A stretch of DNA of 64,000 nucleotides from the NCBI RefSeq assembly GCF_000015285.1, contig NC_008709.1, positions 992,001-1,056,000 of the forward strand, read 5' to 3'. A program made the position numbers and the translations under genes. The notes beneath the pieces were generated by a model. The model ran no database searches. It saw only the letters and a list, made by a program, of their open reading frames with translations, and had not been told where the DNA came from. The stretch is from Psychromonas ingrahamii 37 (GTDB lineage Bacteria; Pseudomonadota; Gammaproteobacteria; Enterobacterales; Psychromonadaceae). Positions within the stretch are counted from its first letter, which is position 1. The number at the start of each line of letters is the position of its first letter. Shown here piece after piece: positions 8,111 to 17,059 of the stretch.

Positions 8111-9838
8111 ATGAATATTGACTCCTATTTTGTTTTATCTGTTTTTGTCGGGACGATTATTGGCTTAATTAAGTTTCAACAGCGTCCTGCTTTTGTTTTT
8201 GGTATTACGCTGCTGATTTTGTTTGTCTCTAATATGGTGAGTACTGAACAGGTTGTGTCAAGTTTTGCTAATCAGGGATTGCTGACCTTAATACTGTTAC
8301 TGGTTTGTTCACTTGCCCTTGAAAAAACCCGATTTTTACGGATGATTGCAACTAAGGTTATTCATAAAAGCTATGGAAAAACCTTTTTTCATTTGTTCAG
8401 TTTTACGGTTTTATCTTCCGCCTTATTAAATAATACCGCCGTAGTATCCACTATGTTGGCACCGATCCGCAATAACCCTCACCATGCTGGCAGTAAATTA
8501 TTGTTGCCGCTGTCCTATGCCGCTATTCTCGGTGGTACGCTGACCCTTGTTGGTACCTCTACTAACTTAATTGTGAACAGTTTGGTGATAGGCGCAGGAT
8601 TACCTCCCCTTTCTTTTTTTGATTTCACCCTGGTTGGCATCTGTCTGGTTATTACTTGTGGCATCGCGTTATGGTTTTTATCACGCTTTTTACCAGAACA
8701 TCATGTTAATTCTGAAGTGCTGAAAACTTACTTTATAGATGCGAAAGTGGGCGAAAAATCGACCTTAGTGGGTAAAACCATTGAGGAGAATGGTTTTCGC
8801 CAGTTAGAATCATTATTTCTTGTTGAGATTGTGCGCGCCGAGCATTTGCTTAGCCCGGTGCCGCCTACCGAGGTATTGCAGATAAATGACCGCTTAATTT
8901 TTAGTGGTGATGTGGCCAAAGTTCAGCAATTAAATCAATTTGATGGTTTGTCTATTTTTGCTCATCATCAGGGCTTGCGGCTTGATAATCTAACTGAAGT
9001 GGTTATTCGTCCTGAAAGTGTCTTACTGGGTAGAACGTTAAAAAAAGCCGGGTTTCGTGCTTTATTTGATGCGGCCGTGGTTGCCATTAAGCGTGATGGG
9101 GAAAATTTATCCGGCAAGCTGGGTGAAGTGACTTTAAACGCGGGTGATTATCTGGTCTTAGCGGTTGGTGACGATTTTAAATCACGGCGTAATATCAGTA
9201 AAAACTTCATTTTGGTCAGCGGTGTTGAACTTGATTCAATGCTTAGTGGTGGCAAGGCGTTACTCGCTATATTAGGTTTTTTTGCGGCTATTCTCGGCTC
9301 GGCATTGGGTCTTTTTACTCTGTTTAAAGGTCTGATTATTTTACTCGGATTACTGATTTTGACCGGCAGTGTCTCATCGGGTGAGTTATTACGCAGGTTG
9401 CCCGCCGAGCTATGGTTAATTATCTCCTCTGCCTTGGCGCTTTCTTATTCATTAAAAAATAGTGGATTACTGGATGTCTTCTCGGTTTTTATGGACAATT
9501 ATGCGCTTGGCATCTCACCGTTATTTGCGCTGGTTATTATCTATATTTTGACCTGGTTGTTAACTGAGCTGGTAACCAATAACGCTGCAGCTGCACTGAT
9601 TTTTCCTATCGCCTATGGTTTGGCGGTCACCCTGGATGCTAACCCAATGGCCTTTATTATGGCCGTCGCCTTTGGTGCCAGTGGTAGTTTTGTCAGCCCC
9701 TACGGTTATCAAACTAACCTGATGGTCTTTAACGCCGGGCAATACAAGTTAATTGATTTTGTAAAAATCGGCTTACCCGTCAGTATTATTTATGGTGTTG
9801 TTGCCGTCACTGCGATTACGCTGGTTTTTGGATTATGA
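8111..9838 (+). CDS. SLC13-family permease with two RCK_C (TrkA-C) domains; probable sulfate transporter
   Basis: The 575-residue protein has hydrophobic segments in residues 1-200, two soluble RCK_C-like domains at about 210-300 and 300-370 (motifs LVGKTIEENGFRQLE and LLGRTLKKAGFRALFDAAVV), and a second membrane half from about 380 to the end. SLC13/DASS signatures include LLNNTAVVSTMLAP near 97, GTSTNLIVNSLV near 148, ELVTNNAAAALIFPIAYG and GASGSFVSPYGYQTNLMVF near the C-terminus. Homologues lie in cysDN-C clusters of marine gammaproteobacteria, so sodium-coupled sulfate uptake is the likely job; the substrate is inferred from context. Confidence 0.88.
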   Translation: MNIDSYFVLSVFVGTIIGLIKFQQRPAFVFGITLLILFVSNMVSTEQVVSSFANQGLLTLILLLVCSLALEKTRFLRMIATKVIHKSYGKTFFHLFSFTVLSSALLNNTAVVSTMLAPIRNNPHHAGSKLLLPLSYAAILGGTLTLVGTSTNLIVNSLVIGAGLPPLSFFDFTLVGICLVITCGIALWFLSRFLPEHHVNSEVLKTYFIDAKVGEKSTLVGKTIEENGFRQLESLFLVEIVRAEHLLSPVPPTEVLQINDRLIFSGDVAKVQQLNQFDGLSIFAHHQGLRLDNLTEVVIRPESVLLGRTLKKAGFRALFDAAVVAIKRDGENLSGKLGEVTLNAGDYLVLAVGDDFKSRRNISKNFILVSGVELDSMLSGGKALLAILGFFAAILGSALGLFTLFKGLIILLGLLILTGSVSSGELLRRLPAELWLIISSALALSYSLKNSGLLDVFSVFMDNYALGISPLFALVIIYILTWLLTELVTNNAAAALIFPIAYGLAVTLDANPMAFIMAVAFGASGSFVSPYGYQTNLMVFNAGQYKLIDFVKIGLPVSIIYGVVAVTAITLVFGL

Positions 9839-10070
9839 ATCGGCGATCAGCCGATTGCCGTCAGCTTTCAGTTTTCTGCTGTCAGCTGATAGCCGTCAGC
9901 GGTTTGCTTTCAGCTGTTAGCTGATAACCGTCAGCCGATCGCTGTAAGTATTGCTCCTGCTGTGTTTTAGTGGGAATTAGGAATTTTAACCGACAGCTGT
10001 CAGCCGCTAGCCGTCATTAGCCGATCGCCGTCATTAGCTGATAGCCGACCGCTGATAGCTGATAACTAGA
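9839..10070. repeat. Word-repeat block between the permease and cysC
   Basis: About 230 bp beginning immediately after the stop codon contain many degenerate copies of words such as GATCAGCCGAT, GCCGTCAGC, TTTCAGC, CAGCTGATAGCC, CGTCATTAGCCGATCGCC and CCGCTGATAGCTGATAA. A short non-repetitive AT-rich stretch lies near 9945-9985. The next ribosome site (AAAGAGAA, about 10070) directly follows the last word. Confidence 0.65.
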
Positions 10071-10081
10071 AAGAGAATTTT

Positions 10082-10714
10082 ATGTCTACCCCCTATAGTA
10101 ATAAAGAAGTAAATGGCGATAAGTCATCAGATGTTGTTTGGCACGAGGCTGCGGTTTCCCATGAGGCGCGTGTTAAATTAAATGGTCATAAGCCAGCGGT
10201 ATTATGGTTTACCGGGTTAAGTGGGTCGGGTAAATCGACTGTTGCGAATGCGGTGGATTATATGCTCCATCAATTGGGCGCGAAAACCTATGTGTTAGAT
10301 GGTGATAATGTCCGTCATGGTCTAAACGGTGATTTGGGCTTTTCTGATGCAGGGCGTATCGAGAATATTCGCCGTATTGGCGAAGTGTCGAAATTATTTG
10401 TTGATGCGGGTTTGCTGGTATCGAGTGCCTTTATTTCGCCTTTTAATGCCGATCGCCAAATGGTGCGTGATTTGCTTGCCGAGGGGGAATTTATTGAAGT
10501 GTTTATCGATACTCCGTTAGCCGTTTGTGAACAGCGCGACCCTAAAGGGCTGTATCAAAAAGCGCGTGCCGGTGAGATTAAAAATTTCACCGGAATAGAC
10601 TCAGCTTATGAAGCACCGGTTAATCCTGAAGTTCATGTAGAAACTGCAGATAAATCTGTAGAAGAATGTGCGCAGCAAGTTGTACAGTATCTAAAACAGC
10701 AGGAATATATTTAA
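10082..10714 (+). CDS. cysC: Adenylylsulfate (APS) kinase
   Basis: Phosphorylates APS at the 3' position to give PAPS, the substrate of PAPS reductase. The 210-residue product has the P-loop [18 protein letters not shown] near residue 41, [12 protein letters not shown] near 70 and [25 protein letters not shown] near 99, followed by the lid-region [25 protein letters not shown]. This is full length for the family (E. coli 201). It lies within the cys cluster after the permease. Word repeats lie on both sides. No PAPS or sulfite reductase genes are in the window, so those steps must be encoded elsewhere. Confidence 0.97.
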   Translation: MSTPYSNKEVNGDKSSDVVWHEAAVSHEARVKLNGHKPAVLWFTGLSGSGKSTVANAVDYMLHQLGAKTYVLDGDNVRHGLNGDLGFSDAGRIENIRRIGEVSKLFVDAGLLVSSAFISPFNADRQMVRDLLAEGEFIEVFIDTPLAVCEQRDPKGLYQKARAGEIKNFTGIDSAYEAPVNPEVHVETADKSVEECAQQVVQYLKQQEYI

Positions 10715-10715
10715 A

Positions 10716-10877
10716 GCTGCTTTCTGCTTTCAGCTGTCGGCCGTCAGCTGATATCCGTCAGCTGATATCTGACAGCTGATATCTGACAGCTGATATCTGA
10801 CAGCTGATATCTGACAGCTGATATCTGACAGCTGATATCTGACAGCTGATATCTGACAGCTGATATCCGTCAGCTTG
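10716..10877. repeat. Tandem 14-bp repeat array (9 units) within a word-repeat block
   Basis: From 10745 to 10870 there are nine consecutive 14-bp units. Units 2 to 8 (10759-10856) are seven identical copies of CAGCTGATATCTGA. Units 1 and 9 are the variant CAGCTGATATCCGT, and a partial CAGCT follows. Each unit contains the palindromes CAGCTG and GATATC, so the array can fold or slip in many registers. It occupies the cysC to DHH phosphoesterase gap. Confidence 0.95.
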
Positions 10878-10896
10878 TCTCGAAAAAGGATTATTT

Positions 10897-11856
10897 ATGA
10901 ATTACGATATTTTCAATGGTGATGCTGATGGCATTATTGCTTTGCTGCAATTGCGTCTGGCGTCCCCGCAGCAAAATAAATTAATAACGGGGGTTAAGCG
11001 TGATATCAACCTGGTAGGCCAAGTTGATGCGGCTGCTGGTGAAAAATTAACTGTGCTTGATATTTCGATGGAAAAAAATATCGACGGGGTAAAGCGTGCT
11101 TTGTCTAACGGCGCTGAGGTTTTTTATGCCGATCATCACCGCTCGGGCGAAATACCTGTGCATGAAAACCTGCAGGCAATGATTGATTTAGATGCTAATA
11201 CTTGTACCGCATTAATTATTGATCAATTACTGGAAGGGCAGTTTCATGAATGGGCTATTACCGCCGCTTACGGGGATAACTTAATAACTAAAGCCGATCA
11301 ATTAGCGGCGGATGCGGGGCTGACTAAAGCCGAAGCTGAGCAGCTCAAAGAGCTTGGCACGCTTATTAATTATAATGGTTATGGTGCGAAGATTGATGAT
11401 CTTCATTTTCATCCGGCCAATTTGTACGGGTCGCTGCTGAAGTACCTGTCTCCATTGGACGTTATTGCCGATAAGGCTTCTCCCTTCGGGCAATTGCAGC
11501 AGGCCTATCAATCGGATATGGAAGAGGCATTAGCAGTTCCGGCGAATTATCGCAGTGAACTGCTTTCGGTCTATCTTCTACCTGATGCCGCCTGGGCGCG
11601 GCGTATCGGCGGGGTATATGGCAATTTACTCGCAAACCAAGGGCCGGATTCTGCCCATGCTGTCTTAACTGAAAATGCCGATGGCAGTTATTTGGTTTCA
11701 CTACGCGCACCGCTTAGCAATAAGCAGGGAGCGGGTGATATCTGCAGTCAATTTATCACGGGAGGCGGACGTGCAGCCGCCGCCGGGATTAATAAACTGC
11801 CTAAGGATAAGTTAAGTTCGTTTATTGATGCAGTTGAAGGTTTTTATAAAGCTTAA
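10897..11856 (+). CDS. DHH-family phosphoesterase
   Basis: The 319-residue protein shows the DHH superfamily metal-binding motifs: FNGDADGI at residues 6-13, VLDIS near 52, the name-giving ADHHRSGEIP near 80 and YGDN near 127. A C-terminal DHHA1-type domain ends in GGGRAAAAGI near 290, where Arg replaces the usual His of GGGH. Relatives hydrolyse phosphodiester or phosphomonoester bonds in nanoRNA, pAp or cyclic dinucleotides. Its place after cysC makes pAp (the by-product of PAPS reduction) an attractive substrate, but this is inference. The ribosome site AAAAGGA precedes the ATG. Confidence 0.85.
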   Translation: MNYDIFNGDADGIIALLQLRLASPQQNKLITGVKRDINLVGQVDAAAGEKLTVLDISMEKNIDGVKRALSNGAEVFYADHHRSGEIPVHENLQAMIDLDANTCTALIIDQLLEGQFHEWAITAAYGDNLITKADQLAADAGLTKAEAEQLKELGTLINYNGYGAKIDDLHFHPANLYGSLLKYLSPLDVIADKASPFGQLQQAYQSDMEEALAVPANYRSELLSVYLLPDAAWARRIGGVYGNLLANQGPDSAHAVLTENADGSYLVSLRAPLSNKQGAGDICSQFITGGGRAAAAGINKLPKDKLSSFIDAVEGFYKA

Positions 11857-12182
11857 GGAAACAAGGCTATAAGGCTGGAGGGTGAAAAACAAAGCTGGAA
11901 GGATAAGACAAGCTGGAAAGCGAAAACAAGGCTTGAAGGCTGGAAGGATAAAACAGGCTGGAAAGCTGATAACAAGGCTTGAGGGCTGGAAGGATAAAAC
12001 AGGCTGGAAAGCTGAGAACAAAGCTGGAAGGCTGGGAGTTGAAGGCTGGAACGCCTTAAAGCCTTAAAGCCCTCTGGCCTTTCCGCCTTCGCACTTTCGC
12101 GCCTTCTAGCCTTCACGCCTTAGAGCTTTAAATTTTTAGCCTTCTCGCCTTAAAGCACTCTGGCCTTTCCGCCTTTTAATTT
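11857..12182. repeat. Large low-complexity block of AAGGCTGGAA and GCCTT words
   Basis: The left half (to about 12050) is a chain of AAGGCTGGAA, AAAGCTGGAAAG and GGATAAAACAGG words. The right half (12050-12180) is built from the complementary words GCCTTAAAGCC, GCCTTTCCGCC and GCCTTCTAGCC. Together they form a large imperfect inverted repeat between the DHH gene and the convergent RRM gene. A composite unit of about 50 bp (GGCTGGAAGGATAAAACAGG onwards) appears at least twice. Open frames here are artefacts of the repeat. Confidence 0.7.
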
Positions 12183-12452
12183 TTATTCTTTAATCTCTTC
12201 GGTCGCTTCGACTTTAGATTCTGCTTTTTTTACTCGAATAAAATTACCGGCTAATTTATAACCGTTTAATGTTTTCATCGCCGCTTTTGCTTCGCCAACT
12301 TTTGGCATTTCTACAAAACCAAAACCCTTGGATTTTCCTGTTACTTTATCAAGTACTAAGCTGCAAGACTGCACGGTGCCATATTCTATAAATAAGCTGT
12401 TTAATTTTTCTTCAGTGGTTGCCGCAGCAAGGTTACGTACTAATATTTTCAT
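12183..12452 (-). CDS. Small RRM-type RNA-binding protein
   Basis: The 89-residue protein is a single RNA recognition motif. RNP2 is ILVRNL at residues 3-8 and RNP1 is KGFGFVEM near 43-50; the usual TEEKLNSLFIEYG helix and the KLAGNFIRVKKAE last strand are present, with a short acidic tail. Such stand-alone RRM proteins occur in cyanobacteria and many marine gammaproteobacteria and are often cold-induced. Targets are unknown. It is monocistronic, and its 3' end meets the inverted word block. Confidence 0.92.
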   Translation of the reverse strand: MKILVRNLAAATTEEKLNSLFIEYGTVQSCSLVLDKVTGKSKGFGFVEMPKVGEAKAAMKTLNGYKLAGNFIRVKKAESKVEATEEIKE

Positions 12453-12654
12453 GGTTCACCATTTTTGCATTAAATAATTTTAAGTGAATTATTTTAACAG
12501 GTATTTGCCTTTATTTCTGCCTGTTATTAACCGGGGTGAATAAAAATAGATTTTACAGCCAAGCGATGGATGATGATGAAAGGGACATAAAAACGAGATC
12601 TCTCGCTTTTATATTTTTTCGGGGGATGAGATCGACTATTACTTAAGGTTTGAT

Positions 12655-13044
12655 TTAAAAATCGAAGGCAATATTAATGCCGGTATAAAAATTGTTATTC
12701 GCATCTAATGCGACGGTGGGGGTGATAATGTATTTACCCGTAAGATAGGCACCTACGGCAGCGCCTAATGCATGTGATGAGGCATCGAGCAGGGCTGCAC
12801 TTGCGGAGTTATCACCTAACTGATATTGACGATATTCAAGTAATGCATCTACTGTGCTGCTCAGTGCAAATCCCACCCAGGCGCTGTTTTGTTCAGGAAA
12901 ATATTTATCTATTATCACGACGGCAGCAGCAGTTGAAACAGCTCCGCCTGCAAAATGGCTTATTTCACTGTTAAAACCGGAATTTCCCTGTGCCTGAGTA
13001 TTTAGAGATATCAGTAGAAAAAAAAATGCAATGACTTTGTTCAT
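12655..13044 (-). CDS. Small exported protein of unknown function
   Basis: The 129-residue product has a clear signal peptide (MNKVIAFFFLLISLNTQAQG, cleavage probably after Ala-18). The mature part is rich in small residues (HFAGGAVSTAAAVVI, ASSHALGAAVGAYL) with one or two amphipathic or hydrophobic stretches and ends in FDF, reminiscent of an outer-membrane terminal residue. It resembles small lipoprotein-like or YfiM-type proteins only loosely, and I do not recognise the family. A ribosome site (GGAGGC) lies 9 bp before the ATG. Confidence 0.6.
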   Translation of the reverse strand: MNKVIAFFFLLISLNTQAQGNSGFNSEISHFAGGAVSTAAAVVIIDKYFPEQNSAWVGFALSSTVDALLEYRQYQLGDNSASAALLDASSHALGAAVGAYLTGKYIITPTVALDANNNFYTGINIAFDF

Positions 13045-13674
13045 AGTGCCTCCATTCGGGTAAGTGTGCTTTAAGGTGATTACTGATTACATGATTAAAA
13101 ATTGCATATTATTATTTTAGTACAACCTGTTAGGCTTTGTTGCGGAGTATTTGATTAGAATGGCTAAGCGTCACACATGTCGTGATTAAAACGCTTTTAT
13201 CTCGAAAAATAATTAAGTGATCAGATTTTCCCATTTACTTTTGCAGAGTGTTTTTACCTGTTCTAGCTGATGCTTAACGTTATCCCATCCTCAGCTAAGC
13301 TGCTCAATAATCTTAATACAAAATTGGCCAAATTATTGTCTTTTAACCATGCCAAAGCCTTTTTAATTGGATGTAGCTAGTAGGGTGCGCGAAGCTGGAA
13401 AGCTGGAAAGCTGGACGCTAGAAAGCTCGAAGCCCGACGCTCGAAGCTAGAAATCACCCTACGAATAAGATAATACCCATTCCATTAATTAACTTCCGAC
13501 GTTGATTCAATCTTTTGATCAGAGTGTTTGCACTCTCTAGATCACTGATAAAAATATGTCACGCTCGGCTATATTCATTAATACCAAAAAATAAATTCTT
13601 AAGCTTTTAATCCAAATTGATATTCCTACCTCTTAATTAAGATCTCAATTTAAGATATTTTGCTATTACTGCAA
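13045..13674. other. Gap without genes, containing one word-repeat element
   Basis: Apart from the element at 13380-13462 (listed separately), nothing recognisable is seen in 630 bp. The sequence is AT-rich and without long open frames. The last 10 bp (ATTACTGCAA, 13665-13674) are the left target duplication of the ISAs1 copy that follows. Confidence 0.5.
13380..13462. repeat. GTAGGGTG...CACCCTAC element filled with GCTGGAA/GCTCGAA words
   Basis: The ends are GTAGGGTG (13380-13387) and CACCCTAC (13455-13462), an exact 8-bp inverted pair. The interior is made of GAAGCTGGAAAG, GACGCTAGAAAG and GCTCGAAGC words. The same end sequences bound hairpin elements at 18056-18111 and 47416-47479, which links the word repeats to that hairpin family. 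Confidence 0.7.
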
Positions 13675-15038
13675 CAGGGGGAAATTACGAACGACTTAGT
13701 TCACATAATCAATCTAAATAGATTGAAATTACCCTTCATTTATAACAACGAAAGTCCTGAAACAACTAGTTCTCGGTAACTATCACTGCGATTTGCTTGT
13801 TTATGCTTTCTCTTGATACCACCATCGAAAGACTTTTCATTCTTTAACAAGTTCAAGCTTGTATGTCGCACAGTTGCTATATTTTCTGTTGAATTCTGCT
13901 GGCGAATACGACATGAGTCTTCATTCATAGAAATATCAAGTTGCCAATGCAAGTTATTTTCCACAGTCCAATGCGCTCTTGATGCCTCTAATAGAGACTT
14001 AGCATCTAGTTTTGCTGAACTGATATAAAACTTAACTGCTATAGTTGTTTGCATATCTTTCTCAGTTCTAAACGAGACAACATACCCAAGCGTTTTTAAG
14101 CCTGGCCATTCAAAAACTAAGTCACCAATTTCGTTAGCATCTGCAACCATACACATCCTGCTATCTTCTCGACCATGACCTTTTTCTTTAGTCGTATAGG
14201 CTTCTGTTTCTGGTAACTCTAATCGGCGAATTGAAAATATACCGTCTAATGCTGTTTGTAATCGTTCTTGGTTATCTTTAACAGGCAAAAGATAATCACC
14301 ACCTTTATCTACGATTTTTTTAGCTATTTTAGTTTGGCATCCCATTGCATCAATAGTTACGAGGCATCCACGTACATCCAATAAATCTAATAACTTAGGA
14401 ATCGCTGTAATTTCATTAGACTTAGCATTTGTCTTAACTTGCCCTAACACAACCGAATTAGCGGCTGCAAAAGCGCTAACCATATGAATAGTATCTGATT
14501 TATCTTTCTTATTAAATGAACCTCTTAATGTTTTTCCATCAATGGCAATGACATCTCCATGACTCATTTCACAGCAACTTTTCATCCAAGTAGCAAAGCA
14601 CTTTTGAAATTCTTTTGGGTCAATCAACTGAAAAACACGAGAAATTGTGTCGTCCGTAGGTATTCCGCCTGAAAAGGGTAAATACTTTCTCAGCCAATCT
14701 AACTTATCGTTGCCGAAATCTTGTATTTCTTCCCAACCCTCACAGCCTGATATGACGGCTGTAATTGCCAAAAATAAAACATCAACTAAATTGTGATGCA
14801 CTTTCCTCGGTTGTCGGGTATCACGGATGATTGAGAGCTGCTTTATCAAGGTTATTTGGGACATATCTAGTTTCTATTTAAGATAAAAAGAAGGTTATGA
14901 TCACAACCAAAACTGATCTACAACGTGATCCTTTTGTAAATTCAGATATATAGATACAGCTAACATTAAAAAATAAAAGGTAAAAATAAAGAGCAATTAA
15001 TAATCAAAATAAAAGTCTGTATTCGTAATCTTGCCCTG
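13675..15038 (-). mobile_element. ISAs1-family insertion sequence, copy 2 (1364 bp) with 10-bp target duplication
   Basis: The terminal repeats are the same as in copy 1, in reverse orientation. The target duplication ATTACTGCAA is perfect at 13665-13674 and 15039-15048. The element length is identical to copy 1. It is intact and looks recently inserted in the gap upstream of prfC. Confidence 0.97.
13740..14864 (-). CDS. ISAs1 family transposase (copy 2)
   Basis: The 374-residue DDE transposase is uninterrupted, with IAIDGKTLRGSF, VTIDAMGCQ and MNEDSCRIR as in copy 1 and about 98 percent identity to it (differences include N9K, I to V in ISR(I/V)F and L to I in TEN(L/I)ATV). It is likely functional. 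The untranslated leader carries the conserved GGATCACGTTGTAGATCA element, probably the transposase promoter region. Confidence 0.95.
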   Translation of the reverse strand: MSQITLIKQLSIIRDTRQPRKVHHNLVDVLFLAITAVISGCEGWEEIQDFGNDKLDWLRKYLPFSGGIPTDDTISRVFQLIDPKEFQKCFATWMKSCCEMSHGDVIAIDGKTLRGSFNKKDKSDTIHMVSAFAAANSVVLGQVKTNAKSNEITAIPKLLDLLDVRGCLVTIDAMGCQTKIAKKIVDKGGDYLLPVKDNQERLQTALDGIFSIRRLELPETEAYTTKEKGHGREDSRMCMVADANEIGDLVFEWPGLKTLGYVVSFRTEKDMQTTIAVKFYISSAKLDAKSLLEASRAHWTVENNLHWQLDISMNEDSCRIRQQNSTENIATVRHTSLNLLKNEKSFDGGIKRKHKQANRSDSYRELVVSGLSLL

Positions 15039-15230
15039 ATTACTGCAATCAATGCCGTGCTTTCATGCGCTTTTCCGGTGTCTAAATAGATTACCTCATT
15101 AGTGGAATTGCTATTACTGATATTCAATGAATTGCTTTGCTGAATTTGCTATAATCGCAAAAATATATTCATGAATCCTTTTAAAAATTATTGTGTACCA
15201 ACTTGTGCACAAAATTAGAGATAATAAAGA

Positions 15231-16817
15231 ATGACAAGTAAAGACATTATAGAGAATGTAGAGAAGAGAAGAACATTTGCGATCATCTCTCACCCCGATG
15301 CAGGTAAAACAACGATCACTGAAAAAGTGTTATTATTTGGCAACGCATTACAAAAAGCAGGGACCGTTAAGGGTAAAAAATCGGGTCAGCATGCAAAATC
15401 TGATTGGATGGAGATGGAGAAAGATCGTGGTATCTCTATCACTACCTCGGTAATGCAGTTTCCCTATAAAGACAGATTAGTTAATTTATTAGATACTCCC
15501 GGACATGAAGATTTCTCGGAAGATACTTACCGTACTTTAACGGCCGTTGATTCCTGTTTAATGGTGATTGACGCTGCAAAAGGTGTTGAGCAACGTACTA
15601 TTAAATTAATGGAAGTAACCCGTTTACGTGATACGCCGATTATCACCTTTATGAATAAGTGCGATCGTGAAACACGGGATCCGGTTGATTTAATGGATGA
15701 AGTTGAAGCTATCTTAAATATTGCCTGTGCACCTATTACTTGGCCTATTGGAATGGGCAAAGAATTTAAAGGGATTTATGATCTGTTACGTGATGAAGTG
15801 ATACTTTATTCATCGGGTCAGGGGCATACCATTCAAGAGGTGCGTATTATTAAAGGGCTGGATAATCCAGAGCTTGAAAGTGTGCTGCCTAACCATATTC
15901 ATGATCTGCGTGAAGAGTTAGAATTGGTTGTTGGTGCCTCGCATCAATTTGATCATGAGCTGTTTTTAAAAGGTCAATTAACACCGGTTTATTTTGGTAC
16001 TGCACTGGGCAACTTTGGTGTTGATCATGTTCTGGATGGCCTGGTTGAGTGGGCACCAAAACCCTTATCCCGCGCCGCAAAACAACGTGTTGTTGAGCCC
16101 CTTGAAGATGTTTTTTCCGGATTTATTTTTAAAATCCAAGCAAATATGGATCCTAGACATCGTGATAGGATTGCCTTTATGCGTGTTTGTGCAGGGAAAT
16201 ATGAAAAAGGCATGAAAATGCATCATGTCCGTACGGGTAAAATGGTCAGTATTTCCGATGCGGTTACCTTTATGGCGGGTGACAGAACCGCCACCGAAGA
16301 GGCGTATCCCGGTGATATTATCGGGTTACACAACCACGGTACTATTCAAATTGGTGATACATTTACTAGTGGCGAAACGCTTAAATTCGCCGGTATTCCT
16401 AATTTCGCACCGGAAATGTTCCGCCGTATTCGTTTGCTTGATCCGCTTAAACAAAAACAGCTGTTGAAAGGTTTAATGCAACTCTCTGAAGAGGGGGCAG
16501 TACAAGTTTTCAGACCGCTGCGCAGTAATGATTTAATCGTTGGTGCGGTCGGTGTGCTTCAATTTGAAGTGGTTGTACAGCGTTTAAAATCGGAATACAA
16601 AGTGGATGCTATTTATGAGGCGATCAGTGTTGCAACGGCTCTCTGGGTTGAAAGTGATAACCCGTTAAAAATGGCCGAATTTGAGAAAAAAGCTTACGAT
16701 AATTTAGCCTTAGACGGCAGTAATAACCTGGCCTACATTGCACCGACTATGGTCAATCTAAATCTTGCTATGGAGCGCTATCCGGATATTCGCTTTAGAA
16801 AAACCCGCGAGCATTAA
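15231..16817 (+). CDS. prfC: Peptide chain release factor 3 (RF3)
   Basis: RF3 is the GTPase that removes RF1 or RF2 from the ribosome after peptide release. The 528 residues match the family length. It has the G domain with P-loop [16 protein letters not shown] near residue 18, [29 protein letters not shown] near 87 and NKCDRE near 141, then EF-G-like domains II and III ending in the typical [15 protein letters not shown]. It is transcribed alone. A possible -10 TATAAT sits at 15150-15155, but the matching -35 is weak. The upstream gap now holds the ISAs1 copy, leaving about 190 bp of native leader. Confidence 0.97.
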   Translation: MTSKDIIENVEKRRTFAIISHPDAGKTTITEKVLLFGNALQKAGTVKGKKSGQHAKSDWMEMEKDRGISITTSVMQFPYKDRLVNLLDTPGHEDFSEDTYRTLTAVDSCLMVIDAAKGVEQRTIKLMEVTRLRDTPIITFMNKCDRETRDPVDLMDEVEAILNIACAPITWPIGMGKEFKGIYDLLRDEVILYSSGQGHTIQEVRIIKGLDNPELESVLPNHIHDLREELELVVGASHQFDHELFLKGQLTPVYFGTALGNFGVDHVLDGLVEWAPKPLSRAAKQRVVEPLEDVFSGFIFKIQANMDPRHRDRIAFMRVCAGKYEKGMKMHHVRTGKMVSISDAVTFMAGDRTATEEAYPGDIIGLHNHGTIQIGDTFTSGETLKFAGIPNFAPEMFRRIRLLDPLKQKQLLKGLMQLSEEGAVQVFRPLRSNDLIVGAVGVLQFEVVVQRLKSEYKVDAIYEAISVATALWVESDNPLKMAEFEKKAYDNLALDGSNNLAYIAPTMVNLNLAMERYPDIRFRKTREH

Positions 16818-17059
16818 TTTACTTGTGTTTATTTTTGGGGCTTAGCGCGTTGTCAAGTAGCCTTTGCCTCAGAAAGCAGAATCAAGCTTGTAGGGTGCGC
16901 TTCAGCACCGATTACCTGCCAATCCAATCATTTTCTGTGTTTTTGGAGCTGAGCCTTTAGGCTCGGCGCTTGCTGATGCTGCATTGTTTCTTTGTAGGCT
17001 TTCGCTTGTGAGCGCTTGGTTTAACTTCTCTAGTTGGTCTTTCGCCTTTGACGGCGACT

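Noticed and set aside
10745-10875. CRISPR array
   Set aside because: Units are 14 bp and directly adjacent without spacers, and no cas genes are present anywhere in the window.
11812-12116. Overlapping leftward frames rich in FQPVLSFQPSSL-like repeats, and a rightward Lys/Gly-rich frame
   Set aside because: All are readings of the AAGGCTGGAA word block and extend into the DHH gene; artefacts of repeat composition.
2930-13674. Idea that the two ISAs1 copies form a composite transposon carrying the cys genes
   Set aside because: Copy 2 has its own perfect 10-bp target duplication, so it inserted independently; copy 1 has no matching flank.
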